Assembly (NCBI RefSeq): GCF_900141665.1 | Contig: NZ_FQYI01000005.1 | Span: forward strand, 1-64,000 | From: Cruoricaptor ignavus | GTDB taxonomy: Bacteria > Bacteroidota > Bacteroidia > Flavobacteriales > Weeksellaceae | Direction of reading: 5' to 3' | Length of the DNA stretch: 64,000 nucleotides | Part shown: positions 53,531 to 62,653 of the stretch, in pieces | Numbering within the stretch: position 1 is the first letter of the stretch | Layout of the letters: each line of letters opens with the position of its first letter | Translations under genes and position numbers: made by a program | Notes under the pieces: model-generated | Databases searched by the model: none | What the model was told of the DNA's origin: nothing | The model's input: the letters and a program-made list of their open reading frames with translations, nothing else

Positions 53531-54316
53531 ATGGCGAAAACGAATACCGAGATTTCCGTAGAGGACAAGCTGAGAGCGCTGTATGATTTGCAAATCATCG
53601 ATTCAAGGCTGGATGAGATCCGAAATACGCGTGGCGAGCTGCCGATGGAAGTGGAAGACCTTGAGAACGAGATAGAAGGGCTGGAAAAGCGCGCCGAAAA
53701 GTTCCGCACCGAGATTAAGGAGCAGAACGATGAGATTAAAAATAAGAAAGAGGTTATTAATCATGCTAATACACTGATTGAGAAGTATAAATCTCAACAA
53801 AATAATGTGCGTAACAATAAGGAATTTGAATCTTTGGGCAAGGAGATTGAATATCAGGAGCTGGAAATTCAGCTGGCGGAAAAGCGCATCAGGGAGTTTG
53901 ATGCAAAAATTTCTTTAAAGAAAGAGAACCTTGACGAATTGACTGAAAAAATAGCGAGCTCTGCAGAACATCTCAAGTTTAAGAAAAACGAGCTGGAAGG
54001 CTTAATCAGCGAAACGCAGAAGGAAGAAGAATACCTGCTTGAAAAATCTCAAGAGTTTGCGGCAAAAATCGATGAGAGGAATCTTGCGGCATACAGGAGA
54101 ATCCGCGAAAATTCCGTGAACGGGCTTGCTGTGGTAGGTGTAGAAAGAGGTGCAGCGAAAGGCTCTTATTTTACTATACCGCCGCAGAAGCAAATGGAAA
54201 TAGCCCAGAGGAAAAAAATCATTATTGATGAACATTCCGGGAAAATCCTCGTAGATGACGAGCTTGTGAATGAAGAAAATGAAAAAATGAAGGAAGTGAT
54301 AGCATTTCGTGAATAA
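53531..54316 (+). CDS. Coiled-coil protein with degenerate C4 zinc-ribbon
   Basis: A 261-residue protein. Residues about 20-185 form a long coiled coil rich in Glu and Lys. The end is the fold of the C4-type zinc-ribbon protein that is usually encoded beside Nif3, but the zinc cysteines are gone: the usual GxCxGC turn reads RGAAKGSYFTIPPQ and the CPxCGR turn reads IDEHSGKILVD. The scaffold is therefore kept without the metal site. Possible nucleic-acid or ribosome-related role, not known. Coupled to the Nif3 gene by a 2-bp gap. Confidence 0.88.
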   Translation: MAKTNTEISVEDKLRALYDLQIIDSRLDEIRNTRGELPMEVEDLENEIEGLEKRAEKFRTEIKEQNDEIKNKKEVINHANTLIEKYKSQQNNVRNNKEFESLGKEIEYQELEIQLAEKRIREFDAKISLKKENLDELTEKIASSAEHLKFKKNELEGLISETQKEEEYLLEKSQEFAAKIDERNLAAYRRIRENSVNGLAVVGVERGAAKGSYFTIPPQKQMEIAQRKKIIIDEHSGKILVDDELVNEENEKMKEVIAFRE

Positions 54317-54320
54317 AAAA

Positions 54321-54343
54321 AACCGCTGATTTCAGCGGTTTTT
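54321..54343. terminator. Bidirectional terminator between convergent genes
   Basis: AACCGCTGA (54321-54329) pairs with TCAGCGGTT (54332-54340), with A- and T-runs at the ends. It serves the coiled-coil gene and the opposing acyl-CoA ligase ending at 54344. Confidence 0.9.
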
Positions 54344-56119
54344 TTATTTTCTGCCGTACAGCTTATTGATTTTATCTTTATATTTTTCTTTAATTACCTT
54401 TCGCTTCAGTTTCAGAGTTGGTGTCAGCTGGCCATCATCGATTGACCATACATCTGCAGTAAGTTCAATTTTTTTAATTTTTTCCCACTTGCCAAGGCTT
54501 TTGTTCAGCAATTCGATATCCTGCATTATCCGGTCCTTTAAAAGCTGATTTTCTGCAATCTCTTCCGGAGTTCGGCCGATATCATATCCTTTCCGCTCTG
54601 CCCACATTTGTGCAAAATTAAAGTCCGGCTGAATGAGCGCGGTCGGCATTTTTTCACCTTCGCCTACCACCATTATCTGTTCTATAAATTTTGAAGCTTT
54701 AGCCTGATTTTCAATTATTTGCGGTGCAATATACTTTCCTCCGGAAGTTTTAAACATTTCCTTCTTGCGGTCGGTGATTTTCAGAAAACCATCCGAGTCC
54801 AGATGCCCTATGTCGCCCGTTTTAAAGAAGCCGTCTTCAGTGAACGCTTCCTTGGTAATCTCATCGTGGTTGTAGTAGCCCATAAAGACCGAAGGCCCTT
54901 TCACAGTAATCTCGCCATCCTCAGCGATGCGTACCTCGTAGCTTTTCAGAGGCAGCCCCGTGGTCCCTATTTTGTTGTGCTGAAAAGAATTTACCGATAT
55001 TACAGGAGAGGTTTCCGTAAGCCCATAGCCTTCCATTACCGGGATTCCTGCATTGGTAAATAGCTTGTTGATGCGTTCTGAAAGCGCCGCAGAACCGCAA
55101 ATAAGAGAAACAATATTTCCGCCAAGTCCTTCTCTCCATTTGCTGAATACGAGTTTGTCGGCGATGTGCTCGCGAAGGTTGGAAGGCTTACCGGTAGTAT
55201 TGCGGCATTCGTTCACTCTAAGAGCCCAGTGGAAAATCTTTGATTTTATTCCTCCTGCCTGATCGCCCTTCTCATAAATTTTGTCATACATTTTCTCCAG
55301 CAGCCTCGGTACCACGGTCATATAATGTGGTTTTGCAAATTGGATATTTTCACTAATATTTTCGATGCTGTCAGAAAAGTTAATAGAAATACCGTTATAA
55401 ATATACAGATAATACACCATTCTCTCAATTACATGGCATATCGGCAATACACTTACCGCACGAAGATCCCTATAATCTGCATTGGCATCAATGGGGAACC
55501 GCTCGCTGCATTCCATCATATTGTTAATCAGATTTTTATGGCTCAGCATCACGCCCTTTGGCCGCCCAGTAGTGCCCGAGGTGTAAATGATTGTCGCCAG
55601 ATCTTCGTGTTTAATGTTTGCTGAAATCCCGTCGACCTCCTTCTGATTTTCCTCAGGAATACCGAGGTGATAGACCTCTTTCCAGCTTGCCGCCCCGGGA
55701 ATATCGTCAAAAGTATAAACCGCCTTCAGTGTGGGCACTTCCGACCTGATTGCCTCTACTTTTTCGTAAAGTGAAAGGTCTGAAAGAAAGCAGTAGTTTA
55801 CCTGCGCATCATTAAAGATAAATTTATAATCCTGCTCGGAGATCGTAGGGTACACAGGTACGGAGACCGCGCCGACTCTGGAAATTGCAAATTCTGCCAA
55901 TGCCCATTCGATACGGCTGGATGAGGTTATAAGCACAATTCTGTCTCCTGGTTTAATGCCGAGTTTCAGTAGGCCGCGGGCAAGCGTGTTGCCCATATTG
56001 ATAAACTCCTCTGTACTGATTTTCTGCCACACCCCGTTGAGTTTGGATGCCATCATCACGGGCTGAGGATAGCGGTTTAATGCATAGTATGCTACATCAA
56101 ATAAGCGTTCAACTTTCAT
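54344..56119 (-). CDS. Long-chain fatty-acid-CoA ligase (AMP-forming), copy 1
   Basis: A 591-residue adenylate-forming enzyme. Motifs: IIYTSGTTGRPKGVMLSH (P-loop), GYGLTETSPVISV, FFKTGDIGHLDSDGFLKITD and the C-terminal RKVIKEKY. It activates a fatty acid to acyl-CoA through acyl-AMP. It is a near neighbour of a paralogue in the same orientation, with closely matching motifs, separated by 95 bp. Start MKVERLFDVAYYALNRYP is consistent with homologues. Confidence 0.93.
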   Translation of the reverse strand: MKVERLFDVAYYALNRYPQPVMMASKLNGVWQKISTEEFINMGNTLARGLLKLGIKPGDRIVLITSSSRIEWALAEFAISRVGAVSVPVYPTISEQDYKFIFNDAQVNYCFLSDLSLYEKVEAIRSEVPTLKAVYTFDDIPGAASWKEVYHLGIPEENQKEVDGISANIKHEDLATIIYTSGTTGRPKGVMLSHKNLINNMMECSERFPIDANADYRDLRAVSVLPICHVIERMVYYLYIYNGISINFSDSIENISENIQFAKPHYMTVVPRLLEKMYDKIYEKGDQAGGIKSKIFHWALRVNECRNTTGKPSNLREHIADKLVFSKWREGLGGNIVSLICGSAALSERINKLFTNAGIPVMEGYGLTETSPVISVNSFQHNKIGTTGLPLKSYEVRIAEDGEITVKGPSVFMGYYNHDEITKEAFTEDGFFKTGDIGHLDSDGFLKITDRKKEMFKTSGGKYIAPQIIENQAKASKFIEQIMVVGEGEKMPTALIQPDFNFAQMWAERKGYDIGRTPEEIAENQLLKDRIMQDIELLNKSLGKWEKIKKIELTADVWSIDDGQLTPTLKLKRKVIKEKYKDKINKLYGRK

Positions 56120-56214
56120 TTGTTTAATTTTTCATAAAGTTAAACAATATTTTCAATATGACAAATGTCATAGAAAAATTTCGAAAAAAAATAATTTCAA
56201 TGATCCCTGCTTAC

Positions 56215-57990
56215 TCATCTTCTGCCGTACATCTGATCAATCAGATCCCTATATTTTTCTTTAATAACTTTCCGTTTAAGTTTTAGGGTAGGGGTGAGCT
56301 CTCCGCCGTCGATAGACCAGACATCCCCGGTAAGCTCAATTTTTTTAATCTGCTCCCAATTTCCAAGGGTTTTATTCAGAAGCTCTATGTCCTGCATAAT
56401 ACGGTCCTTCAATATCTGGTTTTTTGCAATTTCTTCGGGCGTATTTCCGATGTTGTGGCCTTTTCTCTCTGCCCAGGCCTTGGCAAAATCAAAGTCAGGT
56501 TGTATAAGCGCAGTCGGCATTTTCTCCCCTTCGCCCACAACCATAATTTGCTCAATGAACTTTGATGCTTTTGCCTGGTTTTCAATGACTTGCGGAGCTA
56601 TATATTTCCCTCCGGAAGTTTTAAACATTTCTTTCTTTCTGTCAGTAATTTTCAGATATCCTTCGCCGTCTATATGGCCTATGTCGCCGGTTTTAAAGAA
56701 ACCATCCTCCGTAAAAACATCGCGGGTCATTTCCTCATTGTTGTAGTAGCCCAGAAATACGGACGGCCCTTTCACGGTGATTTCCCCGTCCTCCGCAATG
56801 CGCACCAGGCAGCTCTCCAGCGGGATGCCTACGGTGCCCAGCTTTCTTTTCTGAAAAGAATTTACGGCTATTACGGGGGAGGTTTCGGTAAGGCCGTAGC
56901 CCTCCAAAATTGGGATGCCGGCGTTATTGAATATTTTATTCAGCCTTTCGGAGAGTGCCGCGGAACCACAGATCAGTGCGGCGATGTTCCCGCCCAGTGC
57001 CTCGCGCCATTTCCTGAAAACCAGCCTGTCAGCGAGGATTTCCCGCAGGTTCTTCGGTTTGGTAAATTCCTTTCTGCCCTCGTTTACTTCCAGCGCCCAG
57101 TGAAATATTTTTGATTTAAATCCGCCGGCTTCTGTGCCTTTCTGATAAATTTTATCATATACTTTTTCTACCACGCGCGGCACCACCGTCATAAAATGCG
57201 GTTTTATTTCCTGCATATTTTCGCTCATTTTATCGATACTTTCCGCGAAATACACGGAGAAGCCGTTGATCTGATACATATAGAAAAGCATCCGCTCGAA
57301 GACATGGCAAATCGGCAGAAAGCTCAGCGCCTTGGTGTCGCTAGTCTCCACACCGCGCAGCTTCGGGATCCGGTGCGAGCAGTCTTTAGCATTGCTCACA
57401 ATGTTTTTGTGAGATAGCATCACGCCTTTCGGCTTTCCGGTGGTGCCGGAGGTATAGATGATAGTAGCCAGATCTTCCTCGTGGATGGCTTTCGCGAGGT
57501 CGTCAACTTCTATTTGCGTCGTTTCATTTTTTCCAAGATCGGGGATTTCGTTCCAGTTTGGCGCGCCCTCCACCTCATCGAAGGTAAAAACGCCCATCAA
57601 TCCAGGAGCATTCCGCTTTGCGGACAGCACTTTTTCATACAGTTCAGCATCGGAAACAAAGCAATAGTTCACCCCGGAATCATTGAAAATATATTCATAC
57701 TCGTCCCGGGAGATGGTGGGGTAAATGGGCACCGTAACGGCACCTATCTGCAGGATTGCGAAGTCCATCACGGCCCACTCATTACGCGATGCGGAAGTAA
57801 TTAGCGCAATTTTGTCGCCCGGTTTTATCCCCATTTTTAAGAGGCCTCTGGAGGTGGCATTGCCTATGTTTATAAACTGCTTCGTGCTGAGCGTCTGCCA
57901 TCTGCCGCGATATTTCGAACCGAACATCACCTCTTGGGGAAATTTTTCTGCCTGAAAATATGGGATGTCAAAAAGCCTTTTTGGAGTCAT
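56215..57990 (-). CDS. Long-chain fatty-acid-CoA ligase (AMP-forming), copy 2
   Basis: About 591 residues from the ATG at 57990 (MTPKRLFDIPYFQAEKFP); a longer frame from 58059 lacks a conserved N terminus. Motifs: IIYTSGTTGKPKGVMLSH, GYGLTETSPVIAV, FFKTGDIGHIDGEGYLKITD and RKVIKEKYRDL. It is the same length as copy 1 and shares long identical stretches (for example VKGPSVFLGYYN against VKGPSVFMGYYN), so the pair arose by tandem duplication, now divergent. A divergent acyl-CoA dehydrogenase begins 125 bp away, pointing to fatty-acid degradation. Confidence 0.93.
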   Translation of the reverse strand: MTPKRLFDIPYFQAEKFPQEVMFGSKYRGRWQTLSTKQFINIGNATSRGLLKMGIKPGDKIALITSASRNEWAVMDFAILQIGAVTVPIYPTISRDEYEYIFNDSGVNYCFVSDAELYEKVLSAKRNAPGLMGVFTFDEVEGAPNWNEIPDLGKNETTQIEVDDLAKAIHEEDLATIIYTSGTTGKPKGVMLSHKNIVSNAKDCSHRIPKLRGVETSDTKALSFLPICHVFERMLFYMYQINGFSVYFAESIDKMSENMQEIKPHFMTVVPRVVEKVYDKIYQKGTEAGGFKSKIFHWALEVNEGRKEFTKPKNLREILADRLVFRKWREALGGNIAALICGSAALSERLNKIFNNAGIPILEGYGLTETSPVIAVNSFQKRKLGTVGIPLESCLVRIAEDGEITVKGPSVFLGYYNNEEMTRDVFTEDGFFKTGDIGHIDGEGYLKITDRKKEMFKTSGGKYIAPQVIENQAKASKFIEQIMVVGEGEKMPTALIQPDFDFAKAWAERKGHNIGNTPEEIAKNQILKDRIMQDIELLNKTLGNWEQIKKIELTGDVWSIDGGELTPTLKLKRKVIKEKYRDLIDQMYGRR

Positions 57991-58115
57991 ATAAATTATT
58001 TTCGATAAAATTAAACTTTTTTGCAAAATATGCAAAATGTCATAAAACCATACCGGCACAGCAGGCGGTGGAGATTTGGGGGAAAAGCCTTACATTTACC
58101 AAAATTTTTTTGAAA

Positions 58116-59258
58116 ATGAACTTTAATCTTTCCGAAGAGCAGCTGATGATACAGCAGGCTGCACGGGATTTTGCCCAGAACGAACTGTTGCCAGGCGTCA
58201 TAGAGCGAGACAGGGATCAAAAATTCCCCCAAGAGCAGGTAAGAAAAATGGCGGAGCTTGGCTTCCTTGGGATGATGGTGGACCCGAAGTACGGCGGTGC
58301 AGGGCTGGATGCCATCTCCTATGTGGTGGCGATGGAAGAAATCGCTAAGGTGGATGCTTCCGCAGCGGTGATAATGTCGGTAAATAACTCGCTGGTGTGC
58401 GCCGGGCTGGAAAAATACGCCAGCGAAGACCAAAAAATGAAATACCTGGCGCCGCTAGCTAGCGGGGAGGTGATAGGCGCATTCGCACTTTCTGAGCCTG
58501 AGGCCGGCTCGGACGCTACTTCGCAGAAAACCACGGCGGAAGATAAGGGCGATTACTACCTGCTGAACGGCACAAAAAACTGGATCACCAACGGTGGTAC
58601 GGCGCAGTACTACATCGTGATAGCACAGACAAATCCTGAAAAAAGACACCACGGCATCAACGCGTTCATCGTGGAGAAGGGCTGGGATGGTTTCCAGGTA
58701 GGGCCGAAGGAAGATAAGCTCGGCATCCGCGGGAGCGACACGCATTCCCTGCTCTTTACCGATGTGAAGGTACCTAAAGAAAACAGAATCGGGGAGGATG
58801 GTTTCGGTTTTAAATTCGCAATGAATGTGCTGAACGGCGGCAGGATCGGCATTGCCTCCCAGGCGCTTGGCATTGCGGAGGGAGCCTATCAGCTCGCGTT
58901 GAAGTACGCTCAGGAAAGAAAATCCTTCGGGACGGAAATTATAAACCATCAGGCGGTAGCTTTCAAACTTGCAGATATGGCTACAGAAATAGCCGCCGCA
59001 AGGATGCTGGTATGGAAGGCAGCAGCGGAAAAAGATGAGGGCAGGGATATCTCCGAGAGCGGTGCTATGGCGAAGCTTTACGCATCGAAAGTGGCGATGG
59101 ATACTACCGTGGAAGCCGTGCAGATCCACGGTGGATACGGCTATGTGAAGGAATACCATGTAGAGCGGATGATGCGTGATGCGAAGATTACGCAGATCTA
59201 TGAAGGTACTTCGGAAATCCAGAAAATAGTAATTTCAAGAGCAATTCAAAAAAAATAA
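58116..59258 (+). CDS. Acyl-CoA dehydrogenase
   Basis: About 380 residues from the ATG at 58116 (MNFNLSEEQLMIQQAARDFA). Acyl-CoA dehydrogenase fold: FAD/substrate motifs GAFALSEPEAGSDATSQKT and NWITNGG, then LGIRGSDTHSL, RKSFGTEIINHQAV and the C-terminal IHGGYGYVKEYHVERMMRD, then YEGTSEIQKIVI, which holds the catalytic glutamate. It desaturates acyl-CoA in beta-oxidation. The chain-length preference is unknown. It starts opposite the ligase pair. Confidence 0.96.
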   Translation: MNFNLSEEQLMIQQAARDFAQNELLPGVIERDRDQKFPQEQVRKMAELGFLGMMVDPKYGGAGLDAISYVVAMEEIAKVDASAAVIMSVNNSLVCAGLEKYASEDQKMKYLAPLASGEVIGAFALSEPEAGSDATSQKTTAEDKGDYYLLNGTKNWITNGGTAQYYIVIAQTNPEKRHHGINAFIVEKGWDGFQVGPKEDKLGIRGSDTHSLLFTDVKVPKENRIGEDGFGFKFAMNVLNGGRIGIASQALGIAEGAYQLALKYAQERKSFGTEIINHQAVAFKLADMATEIAAARMLVWKAAAEKDEGRDISESGAMAKLYASKVAMDTTVEAVQIHGGYGYVKEYHVERMMRDAKITQIYEGTSEIQKIVISRAIQKK

Positions 59259-59260
59259 AA

Positions 59261-59698
59261 ATGGCAGCAACAATTTACACAGATAACCTTGAGCCGGAAA
59301 AAAAGTCTGGAAACGGCTTCAGGAAAACGCTCATCTGGCTTAGCCTAGTGGGGCTACTGATCCTGGGTGGCTGGATTTGGTACAAATATTATTTTGTCTT
59401 TGGCACCGGGGTAAAATCCGGATACCTGAACTATGCTGTTTACAAAGGCAACATCTTTAAAACCTACGAAGGAAAGTTGATTCAGCAAGGCTTCTCCGCA
59501 GGAAGCGGAAGGAATACGCAGATAGGCGGTGTGCAGAGCAACGAGTTTGAATTTTCGATTGAGAACGAGCAGATTTTCAAGCAGTTAGAAGGTGCAAGCG
59601 GAAGATATGTGGACCTGCATTACAAGGAATACCACGCAGCGTTGCCTTGGCGCGGAAACACACGCTATGTGGTGGACGAAGTTCGAAATATGAAGTAA
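59261..59698 (+). CDS. Single-pass membrane protein of unknown function
   Basis: A 145-residue protein with a membrane helix at about 22-42 (KTLIWLSLVGLLILGGWIWY) and a periplasmic region containing GYLNYAVYKGNIFKTYEGKL and the ending ALPWRGNTRYVVDEV. I recognise the pattern as a conserved flavobacterial protein, sometimes wrongly named 6-phosphogluconate dehydrogenase; no such enzyme motifs exist. It starts 3 bp after the acyl-CoA dehydrogenase, so it is co-transcribed. Confidence 0.85.
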   Translation: MAATIYTDNLEPEKKSGNGFRKTLIWLSLVGLLILGGWIWYKYYFVFGTGVKSGYLNYAVYKGNIFKTYEGKLIQQGFSAGSGRNTQIGGVQSNEFEFSIENEQIFKQLEGASGRYVDLHYKEYHAALPWRGNTRYVVDEVRNMK

Positions 59699-59710
59699 AA
59701 ATATTGATCA

Positions 59711-59740
59711 AACCGCACGGGAAAATGGTGCGGTTTTTTT
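59711..59740 (+). terminator. Intrinsic terminator
   Basis: AACCGCAC (59711-59718) pairs with GTGCGGTT (59728-59735), followed by T residues. It ends the acyl-CoA dehydrogenase transcript. Confidence 0.88.
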
Positions 59741-59752
59741 ATTTTCGCATTA

Positions 59753-60103
59753 ATGAAAATTAATCTTCCGGATAAGCTCTATTATTCCATCGGCGAAGTG
59801 GCCGACGCATTTAAAGTAAATACTTCGCTGATACGGTATTGGGAAAAGGAATTCCCGATCATCCGCCCGAAGAAAAATGCGAAGGGCAACCGCTATTTCA
59901 CGCCGGAAGATGTGAAGCATTTCCAGATGATTTACCATTTGGTGAAGGAAAAGGGCTACACTTTGGACGGCGCAAGAATCGCACTGACAACCAATGAACG
60001 CATCCCTGAAACCATTTCGGTAATAGACCGGCTGCAATTCGTAAAAGCAGAGCTGAACAAGCTCAAAGAAATGCTTGTGGAAAAGGTTGAAGAAACGCCA
60101 TAA
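59753..60103 (+). CDS. MerR-family transcriptional regulator
   Basis: A 116-residue protein with a MerR helix-turn-helix: YYSIGEVADAFKVNTSLIRYW, then EKEFPIIRPKKNAKGNRYFT and DVKHFQMIYHLVKEKGYTLDG. A short coiled-coil C terminus for dimerisation follows, without a recognisable ligand domain or metal cysteines. Targets are unknown. It lies right after a terminator, so it has its own promoter, and converges with prfC. Confidence 0.9.
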   Translation: MKINLPDKLYYSIGEVADAFKVNTSLIRYWEKEFPIIRPKKNAKGNRYFTPEDVKHFQMIYHLVKEKGYTLDGARIALTTNERIPETISVIDRLQFVKAELNKLKEMLVEKVEETP

Positions 60104-60106
60104 ACC

Positions 60107-61699
60107 TTAATCCCTCCACTCACTAATAAAATGCAGTTTCACATTTGGAAACTTGTCCTGCGTCATTTGGATGGTGAAGGCGGAATCTGCAAGAAATACA
60201 AGCTGCCCGAATTTATCGCGAGCTAAAAAACGCTGCTTTAGCCGTGCAAATTCTTTAAACTCCTCCGATTTTTCATCGGCTTCTACCCAGCACGCTTTGT
60301 GGATGGAAAGCGGCTCATAGCTGCATTTTGCACCGTATTCATGCTCCAGACGATATTGTATGACTTCATATTGCAGCGCACCAACTGTGCCGATGATTTT
60401 GCGGCCGTTCATTTCCAGCGTGAAAAGCTGCGCCACACCTTCATCCATCAGCTGATCGATTCCCTTGGCAAGCTGCTTGGCTTTCAGCGGATCATCATTA
60501 TTAATGTAGCGGAAATGCTCCGGCGAAAATGCAGGGATTCCCTTGAAATGCAGTTTTTCTCCAGCCGTCAAAGTATCGCCGATGCGGAAGTTTCCCGTGT
60601 CGTGAAGCCCCACGATGTCGCCCGGAAAACTCTCATCCACCACCTCTTTTTTATCCGCGAAAAACGCATTCGGCGAAGAAAATTTCATCTTCTTGCCTTC
60701 CCGAACCAGCAGGTAATTTTCATTTCGGCGGAAAGTCCCTGAAACTATCTTTACGAAAGCCAGCCTGTCCCGGTGCTTCGGATCCATATTGGCGTGAATT
60801 TTAAACACAAAACCGCTAAAGTTCTTCTCCACCGGCTCTACGGTGCGCTCTTCCGCTTCCTTTGGCTGCGGCATCGGTGCAATTTCGATGAAGGCATCCA
60901 ACAATTCCCTCACGCCAAAATTATTAAGCGCAGAGCCGAAAAACACCGGCTGCAAATCGCCCCTCATATATTCTTCCCGGTTGAAAGGCGGGTAAACTGT
61001 TTCCACAAGTTCCGCTTCTTCGCGCAAAGTGGCTGCCGCTTTTTCGCCGATGAGTTCATCAACCTTGGCATCGTTCAGGTCGTCGATTTTTACGGATTCG
61101 CCTACTTTTTGCTTTTTTTCTTCCAGGAAAAATTCGATATTTTTCTCCCAAAGATTATAGATGCCTTGGAACTGCGCACCCATACCAATCGGCAGAGAAA
61201 GCGGCGTGACGGTGAGCCCAAGTTTCTGCTCCACCTCGTCCAGCAGATCGAACGCATCCTTTCCTTCGCGGTCCAGCTTGTTGATGAAAACCAGCATCGG
61301 AATTTTCCGCATCCTGCACACCTGTACCAGTTTTTCGGTTTGCTCCTCCACACCTTTTGCCACATCTATCACCACGATTACGGAATCTACCGCCGTCAAA
61401 GTTCGGTAGGTATCCTCCGCAAAATCTTTGTGGCCGGGCGTATCTAAAATATTGATTTTGTGGCCTTTATATTCAAAAGCAAGAACGGAAGTTGCCACGG
61501 AAATTCCTCTCTGCCGCTCGATTTCCATAAAGTCGGAAGTTGCGCCTTTTTTGATTTTGTTGGATTTCACGGCGCCTGCTTCCTGAATGGCACCTCCAAA
61601 AAGCAGCAGCTTTTCGGTGAGCGTGGTTTTTCCGGCATCAGGGTGAGAAATGATGCCGAAGGTTTTGCGTTTTTTTATTTCCTGTAGAAGGTCTGCCAT
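60107..61699 (-). CDS. prfC: Peptide chain release factor 3
   Basis: A 530-residue translational GTPase. G-motifs: SHPDAGKTTL (G1), ERQRGISVATS (G2 region), DTPGHKDF (G3) and FINKLDREGKD (G4), followed by domains II and III typical of RF3. It recycles RF1 and RF2 after termination. The length matches E. coli RF3. It starts 57 bp from a divergent membrane protease. Confidence 0.97.
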   Translation of the reverse strand: MADLLQEIKKRKTFGIISHPDAGKTTLTEKLLLFGGAIQEAGAVKSNKIKKGATSDFMEIERQRGISVATSVLAFEYKGHKINILDTPGHKDFAEDTYRTLTAVDSVIVVIDVAKGVEEQTEKLVQVCRMRKIPMLVFINKLDREGKDAFDLLDEVEQKLGLTVTPLSLPIGMGAQFQGIYNLWEKNIEFFLEEKKQKVGESVKIDDLNDAKVDELIGEKAAATLREEAELVETVYPPFNREEYMRGDLQPVFFGSALNNFGVRELLDAFIEIAPMPQPKEAEERTVEPVEKNFSGFVFKIHANMDPKHRDRLAFVKIVSGTFRRNENYLLVREGKKMKFSSPNAFFADKKEVVDESFPGDIVGLHDTGNFRIGDTLTAGEKLHFKGIPAFSPEHFRYINNDDPLKAKQLAKGIDQLMDEGVAQLFTLEMNGRKIIGTVGALQYEVIQYRLEHEYGAKCSYEPLSIHKACWVEADEKSEEFKEFARLKQRFLARDKFGQLVFLADSAFTIQMTQDKFPNVKLHFISEWRD

Positions 61700-61751
61700 C
61701 GTTTAATTTAAAACCGCAAAAATCGTGATTTTTACTGAACCGTAAAAGTTT

Positions 61752-61759
61752 TATATTTG
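61752..61759 (+). promoter_or_regulatory. -7 box of the CPBP gene
   Basis: TATATTTG matches the Bacteroidota -7 consensus TAnnTTTG. It overlaps the TTG at 61757 that could otherwise be taken as start, so the ATG at 61778 is preferred for the gene. No clear TTG is found at the -33 distance. Confidence 0.55.
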
Positions 61760-61777
61760 CCTGAAATCCACCAGCGG

Positions 61778-62620
61778 ATGCTGAAAAAATCGTTTCTGCC
61801 CGAATATATTTTTGATTTAAAATCGTTCCTGATAATGCTTGCAGGGATGTTTGCCGCAAGTCTCTTTCCTGCGCTGATAGCCGGGATCTGCCTTCTCGTG
61901 TTTCAGAAAGATTTGCAGACGGAGCCGTTTTTCATGATCGTCCTAAACAGCAGCGGGCTCCTTGGTGCTATCTTCGCCTTCGATTTTTTCTCATGCAGAC
62001 CGGCTATAGGCGAAGCATTAAATTTTAATTTAAAACCTTCAAAACCAGAAGTTTACCTTGTCATTTTTCCGATGATGCTCGGGATGATGCTCATCTCCGA
62101 ATTCCTAGTCTCGCTGGTGCCTGTCACCGGCCCGGTTTTTGGAAAATGGTACGACACCTTCGCCCGCGCAATGGAGATGGTCTCAATGGACACACCCACA
62201 ATGCTAGTGATGACGGTCGGTTTCGCGCCGGTATTGGAAGAAATTATTTTCCGGGGGATTATTCAAAAAGGTCTGCAGAATAAAGGCTGGCAACCAATTT
62301 CCGCAATTATATTTTCTTCGCTCCTTTTTGCCATTATTCACGGAAATCCCTGGCAGGCGATAGGGGCGTTTCTGCTCGGCTTCGTCCTCGGCTTCGTGTA
62401 CTGGCGTACGGGTTCGCTGCTGAATTCCATCTTGTTGCACGCCTTTAACAATCTGGTTTCCTGCCTTTTAATTCTCAGTTCAAATTCCGAAAGTTTTGAA
62501 ATTGCTTTTAACATAGAAGGCTGGAAGTTATTTTTTGCAGGATGTTTAATTTTTGGTGTCGCATTTTATTTTTTTAATAAACTGCCTGCTGAAGATTCAA
62601 GGGGACAACAATTTGTTTAA
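61778..62620 (+). CDS. CPBP-family intramembrane glutamic endopeptidase
   Basis: About 280 residues from the ATG at 61778. Several hydrophobic segments (LAGMFAASLFPALIAGICLL, VIFPMMLGMMLISEFLVSLV, QPISAIIFSSLLFAIIHG). CPBP/Abi motifs: EEIIFRGIIQ (the EExxxR motif), HGNPWQAIGAFLLGFVLG and the later HAFNNL. The family processes membrane proteins such as CAAX-type substrates; the local substrate is not known. Confidence 0.88.
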   Translation: MLKKSFLPEYIFDLKSFLIMLAGMFAASLFPALIAGICLLVFQKDLQTEPFFMIVLNSSGLLGAIFAFDFFSCRPAIGEALNFNLKPSKPEVYLVIFPMMLGMMLISEFLVSLVPVTGPVFGKWYDTFARAMEMVSMDTPTMLVMTVGFAPVLEEIIFRGIIQKGLQNKGWQPISAIIFSSLLFAIIHGNPWQAIGAFLLGFVLGFVYWRTGSLLNSILLHAFNNLVSCLLILSSNSESFEIAFNIEGWKLFFAGCLIFGVAFYFFNKLPAEDSRGQQFV

Positions 62621-62653
62621 AGTTTTCTAATTTTTAATTCGAAAAAAAGATTG

